Part shown: one piece after another, positions 1 through 5,604 of the stretch | Layout of the letters: each line of letters opens with the position of its first letter | Numbering within the stretch: the first letter of the stretch is position 1 | DNA from: Lachnospiraceae bacterium | GTDB taxonomy: Bacteria > Bacillota > Clostridia > Lachnospirales > Lachnospiraceae | Direction of reading: 5' to 3' | DNA length: 6,886 nucleotides | NCBI GenBank assembly: GCA_009774585.1 | Contig: VSOA01000209.1 | Span: 1 to 6,886 of the forward strand | Program-made: the position numbers and the translations under genes | Notes under the pieces: model-generated | The model's database searches: none | Told to the model about the DNA's origin: nothing | The model's input: only the letters and a program-made list of their open reading frames with translations

Positions 1-1
1 G

Positions 2-73
2 TGGAACGTGCAGGCACAGTATTATACAGATTCGGTCAGCACGGCAGGAGCAGAGAGCGTGCTAAATTTGTAG
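2..73 (+). CDS. Possible C-terminal tail of an upstream gene, cut by the window edge
   Basis: Reading from base 2 gives 23 residues ending at TAG (71-73), with a C-terminus reading AESVLNL. The frame starting at base 1 is also open, to TAA at 82-84, but gives an arginine-rich peptide that looks less like a real protein. The frame starting at base 3 closes earlier. The tail is too short to assign a family. The frame is preferred only on amino-acid composition and because it leaves the ECF promoter at 97 clear of coding sequence. No terminator hairpin follows it. Confidence 0.35.
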   Translation, partial: WNVQAQYYTDSVSTAGAESVLNL

Positions 74-96
74 TGATACAATAAATTAAAATTTTT

Positions 97-124
97 TGTA
101 ACAAAACAGTGTTATATCCGTCTA
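97..124 (+). promoter_or_regulatory. ECF-sigma-type promoter (probable autoregulation)
   Basis: TGTAAC (97-102), a 16-nt spacer (103-118) and CGTCTA (119-124) match the general -35 TGAAAC/TGTAAC, N16, -10 CGTC pattern of Firmicutes ECF sigma factors. A T-run lies just upstream of the -35, which is also typical. Transcription would begin near 130-133, giving a short leader before the sigma gene at 155. An ECF promoter directly in front of an ECF sigma/anti-sigma pair is the usual sign of positive autoregulation. That the encoded sigma itself reads this site is inference. Confidence 0.7.
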
Positions 125-144
125 ACCAATGAAATCACAGAAGA

Positions 145-153
145 AGAGGTGAT
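145..153 (+). promoter_or_regulatory. Ribosome binding site that decides the sigma-factor start
   Basis: AGAGGTGAT at 145-153 closely matches the SD consensus. It places AGAGG 5 nt before ATG 155. The alternative in-frame GTG at 149 lies inside this SD sequence and so is an unlikely start. Confidence 0.65.
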
Positions 154-154
154 A

Positions 155-661
155 ATGGTGGAGAAAGCGGCGTTTGAAAAACTTTATAAAGCGTATTATA
201 TGAGAGTGTATTCCTATGTTATGACACTTGCCGGAAAGACGCATATAGCAGAAGAAATTACACAGGAAACATTTTATAAAGCTTTTACTACAAAAGCTTC
301 CTTTCGTGGGGAATCAAACGCCATGACATGGCTTTGCACCATTGCCAGAAATCTGTTTGTCGATGAAATGCGTCGACAGTCAAGGAAATCTGAATCCGTA
401 CCGGTTGATACGGATGTTGACAGCGGCGTTAATATTGAACGTGAAGTGGAGGATAAGGACACTTCTTATCAGATTCATCAAGTATTGAATGAATTGGAAG
501 AACCTTATCGGCAGGTGTTTGAACTGCGAATCTTTGGAGAGATGTCATTTAAGGAAATCAGCAGCGCCTGCGGCAAGACAGAAAGCTGGGCAAGAGTTAC
601 ATATCACCGTGCCAAATTGAAGATTACGGAAAGGATGGATATTCATGAAACTGAATTGTAA
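155..661 (+). CDS. RNA polymerase sigma factor, ECF (sigma-70 family)
   Basis: This is an alternative sigma factor that directs core RNA polymerase to ECF-type promoters. The 168-residue length is typical of the class, with only regions 2 and 4. Region 2 spans about residues 5-75, with the core-binding stretch AEEITQETFYKAF (32-44) followed by W59 and IARN (63-66). An acidic linker covers about 80-104. Region 4 (about 105-158) has the helix-turn-helix segment FKEISSACGKTESWARV. The start is ATG 155 because the SD covers the upstream in-frame GTG 149. The 3' end overlaps the anti-sigma gene by 17 nt, indicating translational coupling and co-expression. The ECF promoter at 97-124 suggests it activates its own transcription. 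The regulon and inducing signal cannot be read from the window; no second complete ECF promoter was seen here. Confidence 0.95.
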   Translation: MVEKAAFEKLYKAYYMRVYSYVMTLAGKTHIAEEITQETFYKAFTTKASFRGESNAMTWLCTIARNLFVDEMRRQSRKSESVPVDTDVDSGVNIEREVEDKDTSYQIHQVLNELEEPYRQVFELRIFGEMSFKEISSACGKTESWARVTYHRAKLKITERMDIHETEL

Positions 662-1622
662 TGTAATAAGAGATTTAATTCCGCTCTATGTAGACCAGAT
701 ATGCAGCGAAGAAAGCAAGGAACTTGTAGAAGAACATCTGGCAGAATGTGAAGATTGTTCCGTGATTTTTAGGCAGATGCGCAGCGAAGAAGTGGAGAAC
801 TGTCTGGAAATAGAAACCGTGAATGTACTTCGCAGGCAGGCACACTTCTTTAAACAGAAATCCGCCGTGATAGGGACGGCAATCGCCGGTGTTTTTATGA
901 TTCCGGTTCTGGTCTGTCTGATCGTAAATATTGCTACCGGAGCGGCGCTTGACTGGTTCTTTATCGTGCTTGCGTCCCTGCTTACGGCGACGTCCCTGAC
1001 GGTTGTGCCGCTTATGGTGCCGGATCATAAAATGCTCTGGACAATGGGTACATTTACGGTAAGCTTGTTTCTGCTGTTTGGAGTTATCTGCATCTATACA
1101 CATCAGACATGGGTTTTTATCGCATCGCCGGCGGTATTATTTGGGCTTTCGGTCTGTTTCCTTCCGTTTGTGGTATATGCTGAGCCGATAAAAACATGGC
1201 TTGGCAGGAAGAAAGGTTTGACGGCAATGGCGGTCTGCACGTTTTTTTATGCATTTATGATGATCAGCATCAAACTTTATACACAGTCAGAAGCTTTCGG
1301 GAAAATCTCGAAGGCGGTATCCGTTCCTTGTATAGCGCTTATATGGATTCTGTTTCTTCTGATCCGATATTTGAAATGCAACGGACTGCTGAAAGCCGGA
1401 ATTTGCACATTGATTGTCGGAGGTTTCGGATTTGCTGCGGATTATTATATTGAGAGATGGATAGGCATTAATAAGCCGTTTCCTGTTTTCAGACCGTTTA
1501 TCTGGAACGTAGATACGGTTGACGGCAATGTGAAGTGGATTGGTCTGCTAGGCTGTACCTTTGCCGGAATCGCATTGATTGTCTCAGGTATAAAAAGGAA
1601 CGGAAAAAAACAGGCAGATTAG
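645..1622 (+). CDS. Probable membrane anti-sigma factor: zf-HC2 domain plus about eight transmembrane helices
   Basis: The protein is predicted to hold the neighbouring ECF sigma inactive at the membrane until a signal arrives. The cytoplasmic N-terminus (about 1-70) carries the anti-sigma zinc-binding pattern H31-x3-C35-x2-C38. C5 sits 26 residues before H31, the spacing seen in zinc-binding anti-sigma (ZAS) domains such as RsrA. A soluble linker follows, then hydrophobic segments at about 73-95, 103-124, 131-151, 156-178, 191-210, 225-242, 248-266 and 297-315, and a short lysine-rich tail. Many anti-sigma factors have a single membrane span and a sensor domain outside the cell; here nearly all of the rest is membrane, so sensing may occur within the bilayer. 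The start ATG 645 lies inside the sigma gene, with a GGAAAGGA-like SD upstream. The anti-sigma role is inferred from the domain and gene order. Confidence 0.85.
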   Translation: MKLNCNVIRDLIPLYVDQICSEESKELVEEHLAECEDCSVIFRQMRSEEVENCLEIETVNVLRRQAHFFKQKSAVIGTAIAGVFMIPVLVCLIVNIATGAALDWFFIVLASLLTATSLTVVPLMVPDHKMLWTMGTFTVSLFLLFGVICIYTHQTWVFIASPAVLFGLSVCFLPFVVYAEPIKTWLGRKKGLTAMAVCTFFYAFMMISIKLYTQSEAFGKISKAVSVPCIALIWILFLLIRYLKCNGLLKAGICTLIVGGFGFAADYYIERWIGINKPFPVFRPFIWNVDTVDGNVKWIGLLGCTFAGIALIVSGIKRNGKKQAD

Positions 1623-1645
1623 CTGGAAGGAAGTATGGAACCCTC

Positions 1646-1673
1646 TTTACAAAATACTTTTTTAGTGTAAAAT
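1646..1673 (+). promoter_or_regulatory. Candidate sigma-A promoter for the short-chain dehydrogenase gene
   Basis: TTTACA (1646-1651), a 16-nt spacer and TAAAAT (1668-1673) lie in the AT-rich gap after the anti-sigma gene. TTTACA and the TGTAAA overlapping the -10 also form inverted arms, which could be coincidence in AT-rich DNA. A transcript from here would carry a leader of about 145 nt containing the hairpin at 1734-1759. Confidence 0.45.
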
Positions 1674-1733
1674 GAAGATATAAAAAATGTGATTTTGTTA
1701 TAAATTAAAGAATAAAGATGCGATTATGGCAAT

Positions 1734-1759
1734 GGACGCAGGTTGAACGGCTTGCGTCC
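1734..1759 (+). other. Stem-loop in the leader of the short-chain dehydrogenase mRNA
   Basis: GGACGCA (1734-1740) pairs perfectly with TGCGTCC (1753-1759). In the plus-strand RNA the stem can extend by four more pairs (one G-C and three G-U wobbles) to a GAAC loop. The wobbles pair only in the plus-strand transcript; the minus strand would have A-C mismatches. This favours an RNA structure on the sense strand. No U-tract follows, so it is a poor intrinsic terminator. It could be a leader element, an mRNA-stabilising hairpin or a chance repeat. Confidence 0.5.
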
Positions 1760-1824
1760 AAGTTATGTTTGACTGCGAAGAACTCCGCCAAGCATTTCTC
1801 AGCTTATTTATTTATAGGAAAGGG

Positions 1825-2586
1825 ATGAAGCAGAACATGAATATTGCAATCATTACAGGGGCGTCTTCCGGCATGGGGATGGAATTTGCAAAGCAGTTAG
1901 ACCGTAACTTAAGAAAAACCGACGAAATCTGGCTGCTTGCCCGCAGAAGAGAGCCAATGGAAAGGCTGGCGCAGACGATGCGGACGAAAGCCAAAACCAT
2001 TGTGATCGATATGACATGTGAAAAAGAAATGGCGCAGTTTGCGGAAGTGCTTGCAATCAGTAATCCGAAGATTACGGTTTTAGTCAATTGCGCGGGAGTG
2101 GGGAGCCATGGAGCCTTTGCGGAGCAGAGCAGTGAAGACGTGTCAGCGATGATTCGTCTAAATATTATGGCACTGACGCAGATGACCGGTATTTGTCTGC
2201 CATACATGCACAGAGGAAGCAAAATCATCCAATTTTCGTCGGGAGCGGCATTTGTACCGCAAGCGGCTTTCGCAGTTTACGCAGCAACGAAATCCTATGT
2301 ATATTCGTTTGGCAGGGCGTTGTCAAAGGAACTGCAAGGAATGGGAATCACCGTGACAGCGGTATGTTCCGGGCCCGTGAATACGCCTTTTCTACAGCAT
2401 GCTTACGGGGATTTATCCCATATAAGAGGAATCAAAAAGGTTACGATGGCGAAAACAGAATGCGTGGTGGCTAAAGCAATCGCGGACTGTAAGATGGGAA
2501 AGTCAGTTTCTGTGTGCGGATTACCCATGAAGGCTTTGTATGTTGTGACGCAGAGTGTGCAGAATGTGATGCAGATATTTATGTAG
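1825..2586 (+). CDS. Short-chain dehydrogenase/reductase (SDR) family oxidoreductase
   Basis: This is an NAD(P)-dependent oxidoreductase of the classical SDR fold, 253 residues from ATG 1825. The cofactor-binding TGASSGMG is at residues 11-18, an acidic D62 in IDMT follows strand 3, and the NxAG motif appears as NCAG (88-91). The catalytic tetrad is N113, S139, Y152 and K156 (YAATK), with SGP at 182-184 before the substrate loop. Arginines after strand 2 (about 40-42, ARRRE) suggest NADPH preference. The substrate cannot be told. Start choice: ATG 1825 has AGGA 5 nt upstream; ATG 1837 (MNIAIITG) is equally good on family alignment; ATG 1765 would add 20 residues outside the fold and lacks a good SD. 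The gene stands alone between larger gaps, with a candidate promoter at 1646 and a hairpin at 1734-1759. Confidence 0.9.
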   Translation: MKQNMNIAIITGASSGMGMEFAKQLDRNLRKTDEIWLLARRREPMERLAQTMRTKAKTIVIDMTCEKEMAQFAEVLAISNPKITVLVNCAGVGSHGAFAEQSSEDVSAMIRLNIMALTQMTGICLPYMHRGSKIIQFSSGAAFVPQAAFAVYAATKSYVYSFGRALSKELQGMGITVTAVCSGPVNTPFLQHAYGDLSHIRGIKKVTMAKTECVVAKAIADCKMGKSVSVCGLPMKALYVVTQSVQNVMQIFM

Positions 2587-2677
2587 TTTCTTGGCAAGTA
2601 TGTATTGAATTCATGAAAATTTATTGCTGACAAATAGATGTAACAGGGACTTATACAGAGAGTGAGGAGACGTAATC

Positions 2678-3148
2678 ATGGCAATCGAACGGGTAAAAGA
2701 ATATTTCAGACAATATGATATGGAGGAACGAATCATTGAATTGTCAGAGTCCAGCGCAACCGTAGAACTGGCGGCGCAGGCGCTTGGATGTGAACCGGCT
2801 CGTATCGCAAAATCACTTTCTTTTATGGTAGACGAGAAACCGATCCTCATTATCTGCGCAGGAGATGTAAAGGTGGATAACGCCAAATATAAAGCGAGAT
2901 TTGCAGCGAAAGCCAAGATGCTTACAGCAGAACAGGCACAAATATTGATAGGACATGCTGTCGGCGGCGTATGCCCATTCGGAATCAATGAGGGAGTGAC
3001 GGTGTATTTAGACGAATCATTGCGAAGATTTACCACTGTGTTTCCGGCATGCGGCAGCGCAAACAGCGCTATTGAACTGTCGATTTCGGAGATGGAACGG
3101 TATTCCGGTTATGCGGAATGGGTGGATGTCTGCAAGATGCGTGAATAG
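2678..3148 (+). CDS. YbaK/EbsC-family aminoacyl-tRNA deacylase
   Basis: This is a 156-residue stand-alone editing-domain protein of the YbaK/ProX type. Such proteins hydrolyse mischarged aminoacyl-tRNAs, classically Cys-tRNA(Pro), in the cytoplasm. A short N-terminal helix (VKEYFRQYDM) precedes the compact editing fold. K45 in RIAKSLSF matches the conserved family lysine, GGVCPFG (96-102) is the characteristic GG[VI]xPFG loop, and ACGSANSAIELS (about 124-135) is the conserved strand-helix near the substrate pocket. Full length for the family. The start is clear: AGGAG (2665-2669) sits 8 nt before ATG 2678. The 91-nt gap from the upstream gene contains only a weak promoter-like pair. The tRNA substrate could be other than Cys-tRNA(Pro), since the family includes several specificities. 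Confidence 0.92.
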   Translation: MAIERVKEYFRQYDMEERIIELSESSATVELAAQALGCEPARIAKSLSFMVDEKPILIICAGDVKVDNAKYKARFAAKAKMLTAEQAQILIGHAVGGVCPFGINEGVTVYLDESLRRFTTVFPACGSANSAIELSISEMERYSGYAEWVDVCKMRE

Positions 3149-3219
3149 TGAGTCGATTTAGTACACGATTGTCAATGGTTAGCGTGAACGACGATTTCAA
3201 ATGAAGGAATAGATTAAAA

Positions 3220-3792
3220 ATGAAGAAAATAATTGTTCAAAAAGGTTCTTATGGTTATATTGAAAATCGTAAAGTGGTAACGGCGCTCAGAACCTTACTT
3301 TTTTTCGTAGTATGCATCGGCTTGTATATTATGGGATATCTTACAACGGGAACCAGTAAGAATCTGTTGACAATTGTCGCAGTATTAGGCTGCCTTCCCT
3401 CCTGCAAAAGTTTGGTGAATCTGGTTATGTTTTTGAAAGCGAAGGGTTGTAGCGAATCTCTCAGAGAGCAATTGACCGCTTATGATGAACAGCTTACGAC
3501 TTTCTATGATATGTATTTTACTTCCTATCAGAAGAACTTTCCCATCAGCCACATGACGTTGAAAGGAAATGTACTGTGCGGAATTATTGAAAGTCCGAAA
3601 TGTGACTGTAACGAGGCGCAGAAACATCTGGAACAAATGCTTACGCAGGAAGGTATCAAAAATATGACGGTTAAGATTTATTCTCAGACCAGTAAATATA
3701 CTGACCGACTGAGTCAGTTAATAATGTTAACAGCAGAAGAACACAAGAAAAAAGACGGAATTATCAGTTTATTATTTTCTATTTCCATCTGA
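3220..3792 (+). CDS. Uncharacterised membrane protein with two N-terminal transmembrane helices
   Basis: I do not recognise a named family. The 190-residue protein begins with a short basic segment (MKKIIVQKG), then two hydrophobic helices at about 22-42 and 48-72 with a short GTS-containing turn between them. A soluble part of about 115 residues follows. It starts with a charged, possibly coiled helix (77-105, ESLREQLTAYDEQLTT) and continues as an alternating alpha/beta-looking region with the strand TLKGNVLCGII, a CDC motif (128-130) and helix NEAQKHLEQMLTQEG. A lysine-rich stretch (EEHKKKDG) and hydrophobic C-terminus end it. By hydrophobic-pair topology the soluble part should be cytoplasmic. 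AAGGA (3204-3208) lies 11 nt before ATG 3220. Codon usage resembles its neighbours, so it looks like a genuine resident gene. Confidence 0.8.
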   Translation: MKKIIVQKGSYGYIENRKVVTALRTLLFFVVCIGLYIMGYLTTGTSKNLLTIVAVLGCLPSCKSLVNLVMFLKAKGCSESLREQLTAYDEQLTTFYDMYFTSYQKNFPISHMTLKGNVLCGIIESPKCDCNEAQKHLEQMLTQEGIKNMTVKIYSQTSKYTDRLSQLIMLTAEEHKKKDGIISLLFSISI

Positions 3793-3878
3793 GTAATTTG
3801 AGATGTGAATGAAACATTTGTTGCAGAGGTTCGGCTTGGTGTGTCAGTAAAATGTGCCAATAAAACAGGGATAACGGA

Positions 3879-5030
3879 ATGTATCAGACTAAGATCACGG
3901 AAAAAGAAGCCGGACAGCGCTTCGACAAATACCTGCATCGGATTTTACCGAATGCCGGGAGCAGTTTCCTATATAAGATGCTGCGCAAGAAAAATATCAC
4001 GCTCAATGACAGAAAGGCCGATGGCAGTGAGAAAATTGCCGTTGATGACAGCGTGAAGATTTATTTTGCCGAGGAGACGCTCCTGAAGTTCAGAGGATTA
4101 GCGGATACAAGCGCTTCGGAACACACGTTGCATGCGGAAGGTCCGGAAAAACAGCCGCAAAATATTACAAACGATTATCTTGCAGCTTACCATAAAATAT
4201 CGAGTGTCCGGATTTTATATGAGAACCGGCACATCCTTCTTGCGGATAAACCGGCAGGTGTGCTGTCACAGAAGGCAAAGCCAACGGATAGGTCTCTGAA
4301 CGAATGGCTCATTGGATATCTGCTTGACAGCGGGTTTATGACAGAACAGGAACTTACTATGTATAAACCGTCTGTATGTAACCGTCTCGACCGCAATACG
4401 AGCGGTATCGTGCTGTGTGCGAAATCGCTTCAAGGCGCGCAGATTTTAGGAGAATTATTAAAGAACAGAACACTTCACAAGTATTATCAGACCTATGTAA
4501 GAGGTGTGATAAAGAAAGAGCAGCTTGTGGAAGGATACCTTCATAAATATGAGAAGCATAATAAAGTATCTGTTACGCTTAACGTATCGCAGCAAACGGC
4601 AGATAAAGATATGAAGAACCGGCTTTTGGACCAAGCAGAGACTTCTTATATCAGGACGTCTTACAAGCCACTTAGGGTTGAAAAAGACAAGACTCTTTTA
4701 GAAGTGGAACTGATCACCGGAAAGCCTCACCAGATTCGTGCGCATCTTGCAAGTATCGGACATCCGCTGCTTGGAGATTATAAGTACGGCGATAAAGCAT
4801 GGAACGAGGAGTATCGTAATAAATATCATGTAAAATCACAGCTTCTGCATGCTTATAAGGTAGTGTTTCCGCCGTTGGCGGAGCCTTTTGCAGACATAAG
4901 CGGCAGGACTTTTTATTCCGGTTTGCCTGATATTTTCTATGAAGTGAGCGAGGAACACAGACATGGCGACATGGAATTCACGCGGACTGAGAGGTTCGAC
5001 ACTGGAAGATTTAATAAACCGAACGAATGA
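3879..5030 (+). CDS. RluA-family RNA pseudouridine synthase with N-terminal S4 domain
   Basis: The enzyme isomerises uridine to pseudouridine in structured RNA, usually 23S rRNA for the RluC/RluD-type subgroup. The S4-like RNA-binding domain covers about residues 10-65 (GQRFDKYLHRILP...). A less conserved linker runs to about 108. The catalytic domain has the entry motif ILLADKPAGVLSQ (119-131), the catalytic aspartate D171 in RLDRNTSG (169-176), the KYYQTYVRG segment (201-209), and the late motif LITGKPHQIRAHL with GHPLLGDYKYG (278-304). Normal fold ends near residue 355; the last 20-25 residues are charged and are encoded in the stretch that overlaps recU by 68 nt. AGGG at 3867-3870 is 8 nt before ATG 3879. 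The exact rRNA position modified cannot be assigned from sequence alone. Confidence 0.95.
   Translation: MYQTKITEKEAGQRFDKYLHRILPNAGSSFLYKMLRKKNITLNDRKADGSEKIAVDDSVKIYFAEETLLKFRGLADTSASEHTLHAEGPEKQPQNITNDYLAAYHKISSVRILYENRHILLADKPAGVLSQKAKPTDRSLNEWLIGYLLDSGFMTEQELTMYKPSVCNRLDRNTSGIVLCAKSLQGAQILGELLKNRTLHKYYQTYVRGVIKKEQLVEGYLHKYEKHNKVSVTLNVSQQTADKDMKNRLLDQAETSYIRTSYKPLRVEKDKTLLEVELITGKPHQIRAHLASIGHPLLGDYKYGDKAWNEEYRNKYHVKSQLLHAYKVVFPPLAEPFADISGRTFYSGLPDIFYEVSEEHRHGDMEFTRTERFDTGRFNKPNE
4950..4955 (+). promoter_or_regulatory. Internal ribosome binding site for recU inside the RluA-family gene
   Basis: GAGGAA lies 7 nt before ATG 4963 and within the 3' coding part of the upstream gene. It supports the long overlapping start of recU and translational coupling between the two. 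Confidence 0.65.
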
Positions 5031-5499
5031 AAAATATCTGGAAAACGGTCTGGCGCTTATTCAGAAAGTTCCGACGCCCATTACGCCTATCAATATAGAC
5101 AAAGAAAGCAGGCACATTACGCTTGCCTATTTTGACCAGAAAAGTACGGTGGACTATATCGGAGTAGTGCAGGGAATACCGGTTTGTTTCGATGCTAAGG
5201 AATGCGCCGTAGATACCTTTTCCCTTCAAAATATACATGAGCATCAGGTGGAGTTCATGGGACAGTTTGAGAAACAGAATGGAATCGCCTTTTTCCTGAT
5301 TTACTATTCTCACAAAGATATTTTCTATTATCTTCCTTACGAAATGCTGCGATTCTTCTGGGATAGGGCAAAAGAAGGCGGTAGAAAAAGTTTTCGTTAT
5401 GATGAGTTAAATCCGGAATATATTCTTCCAAAAAAGCATGGCGTTTTAGTGCCGTATCTTGATATGCTGCAGAAGGACTTGGATGACAGAGTCGAATAG
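4963..5499 (+). CDS. recU: Holliday junction resolvase RecU
   Basis: RecU is a homodimeric, metal-dependent endonuclease that cuts four-way DNA junctions during recombinational repair and chromosome segregation in Firmicutes. The 178-residue protein matches the family throughout. The N-terminal SRGLRGSTLEDLIN (6-19) corresponds to the conserved RG-x-LE-x-x-I segment, and LIQKVPTPI (32-40) follows. The active-site region has D64 in VDYIG, D77 and K79 in FDAKE, and the conserved HEHQ at 92-95. Compared with Bacillus subtilis RecU (D88, E101, K103), the middle acidic residue is Asp rather than Glu, a conservative change. No later methionine occurs before residue 99 and the conserved motif begins at once, so ATG 4963 is the real start despite the 68-nt overlap. 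In Bacilli recU usually sits with the penicillin-binding protein gene ponA; here its partner is a pseudouridine synthase gene. Confidence 0.93.
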   Translation: MATWNSRGLRGSTLEDLINRTNEKYLENGLALIQKVPTPITPINIDKESRHITLAYFDQKSTVDYIGVVQGIPVCFDAKECAVDTFSLQNIHEHQVEFMGQFEKQNGIAFFLIYYSHKDIFYYLPYEMLRFFWDRAKEGGRKSFRYDELNPEYILPKKHGVLVPYLDMLQKDLDDRVE

Positions 5500-5502
5500 C
5501 GG

Positions 5503-5531
5503 TTGACAAAATGTATTAATTAAGATATAGT
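5503..5531 (+). promoter_or_regulatory. Strong sigma-A promoter of the his operon
   Basis: A perfect -35 TTGACA (5503-5508), a 17-nt spacer and TATAGT (5526-5531) begin 3 nt after the recU stop codon. Transcription should start near 5538, giving a leader of about 65 nt before hisZ. The leader is too short for a T-box riboswitch; it carries two inverted repeats instead. Confidence 0.8.
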
Positions 5532-5546
5532 ATAGAAAGTTTATTG

Positions 5547-5562
5547 CGCTATCAAATTAGCG
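5547..5562 (+). repeat. Inverted repeat in the hisZ leader
   Basis: CGCTA (5547-5551) and TAGCG (5558-5562) are perfect inverted arms around a 6-nt loop, about 10 nt downstream of the expected transcription start. It could be a small RNA hairpin or a half of an operator. The stem is short, so chance is possible. Confidence 0.4.
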
Positions 5563-5568
5563 AATTAA

Positions 5569-5580
5569 CACTTTAAAGTG
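5569..5580 (+). promoter_or_regulatory. Perfect 12-bp palindrome, candidate operator of the his operon
   Basis: CACTTTAAAGTG reads identically on both strands and lies between the predicted transcription start and the hisZ ribosome site, where a bound repressor would block transcription. GATA-AAG-TATC, a smaller inverted repeat, follows directly at 5580-5590. A TrpR-like regulator of his genes (HisR/YerC group) is known in Firmicutes and would be a reasonable candidate, but the link to this sequence is inference. Confidence 0.5.
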
Positions 5581-5596
5581 ATAAAGTATCAAAGCG

Positions 5597-5600
5597 AGGA
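5597..5600 (+). promoter_or_regulatory. Ribosome binding site that decides the hisZ start
   Basis: AGGA (within GCGAGGAAG) lies 4 nt before ATG 5605. The in-frame GTG at 5578 has no SD and is the last codon of the palindrome, so ATG 5605 is preferred. Confidence 0.6.
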
Positions 5601-5604
5601 AGTT

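Noticed and set aside
675..1103. Long minus-strand open frame opposite the anti-sigma gene
   Set aside because: It is antisense to a well-supported membrane protein, and its cysteine/histidine/arginine-rich composition looks like an antisense shadow.
1765..1824. N-terminal extension of the SDR protein from ATG 1765
   Set aside because: The extra 20 residues precede the Rossmann fold, are not typical of the family, and lack a good ribosome site; ATG 1825 or 1837 fits better.
2627..2657. CTGACA ... TATACA as a sigma-A promoter for the YbaK gene
   Set aside because: The spacer is 19 nt and the -10 is a poor match; not strong enough to call.
2639..2664. Second TGTAAC (2639-2644) upstream of the YbaK gene as a possible ECF promoter
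   Set aside because: At the required 16-nt spacing there is no CGTC element, so it does not match the promoter found at 97-124.
3805..4056. Plus-strand open frame overlapping the start of the RluA-type gene
   Set aside because: Its translation is arginine-, serine- and cysteine-rich without recognisable motifs, while the overlapping frame encodes a clear S4 domain.
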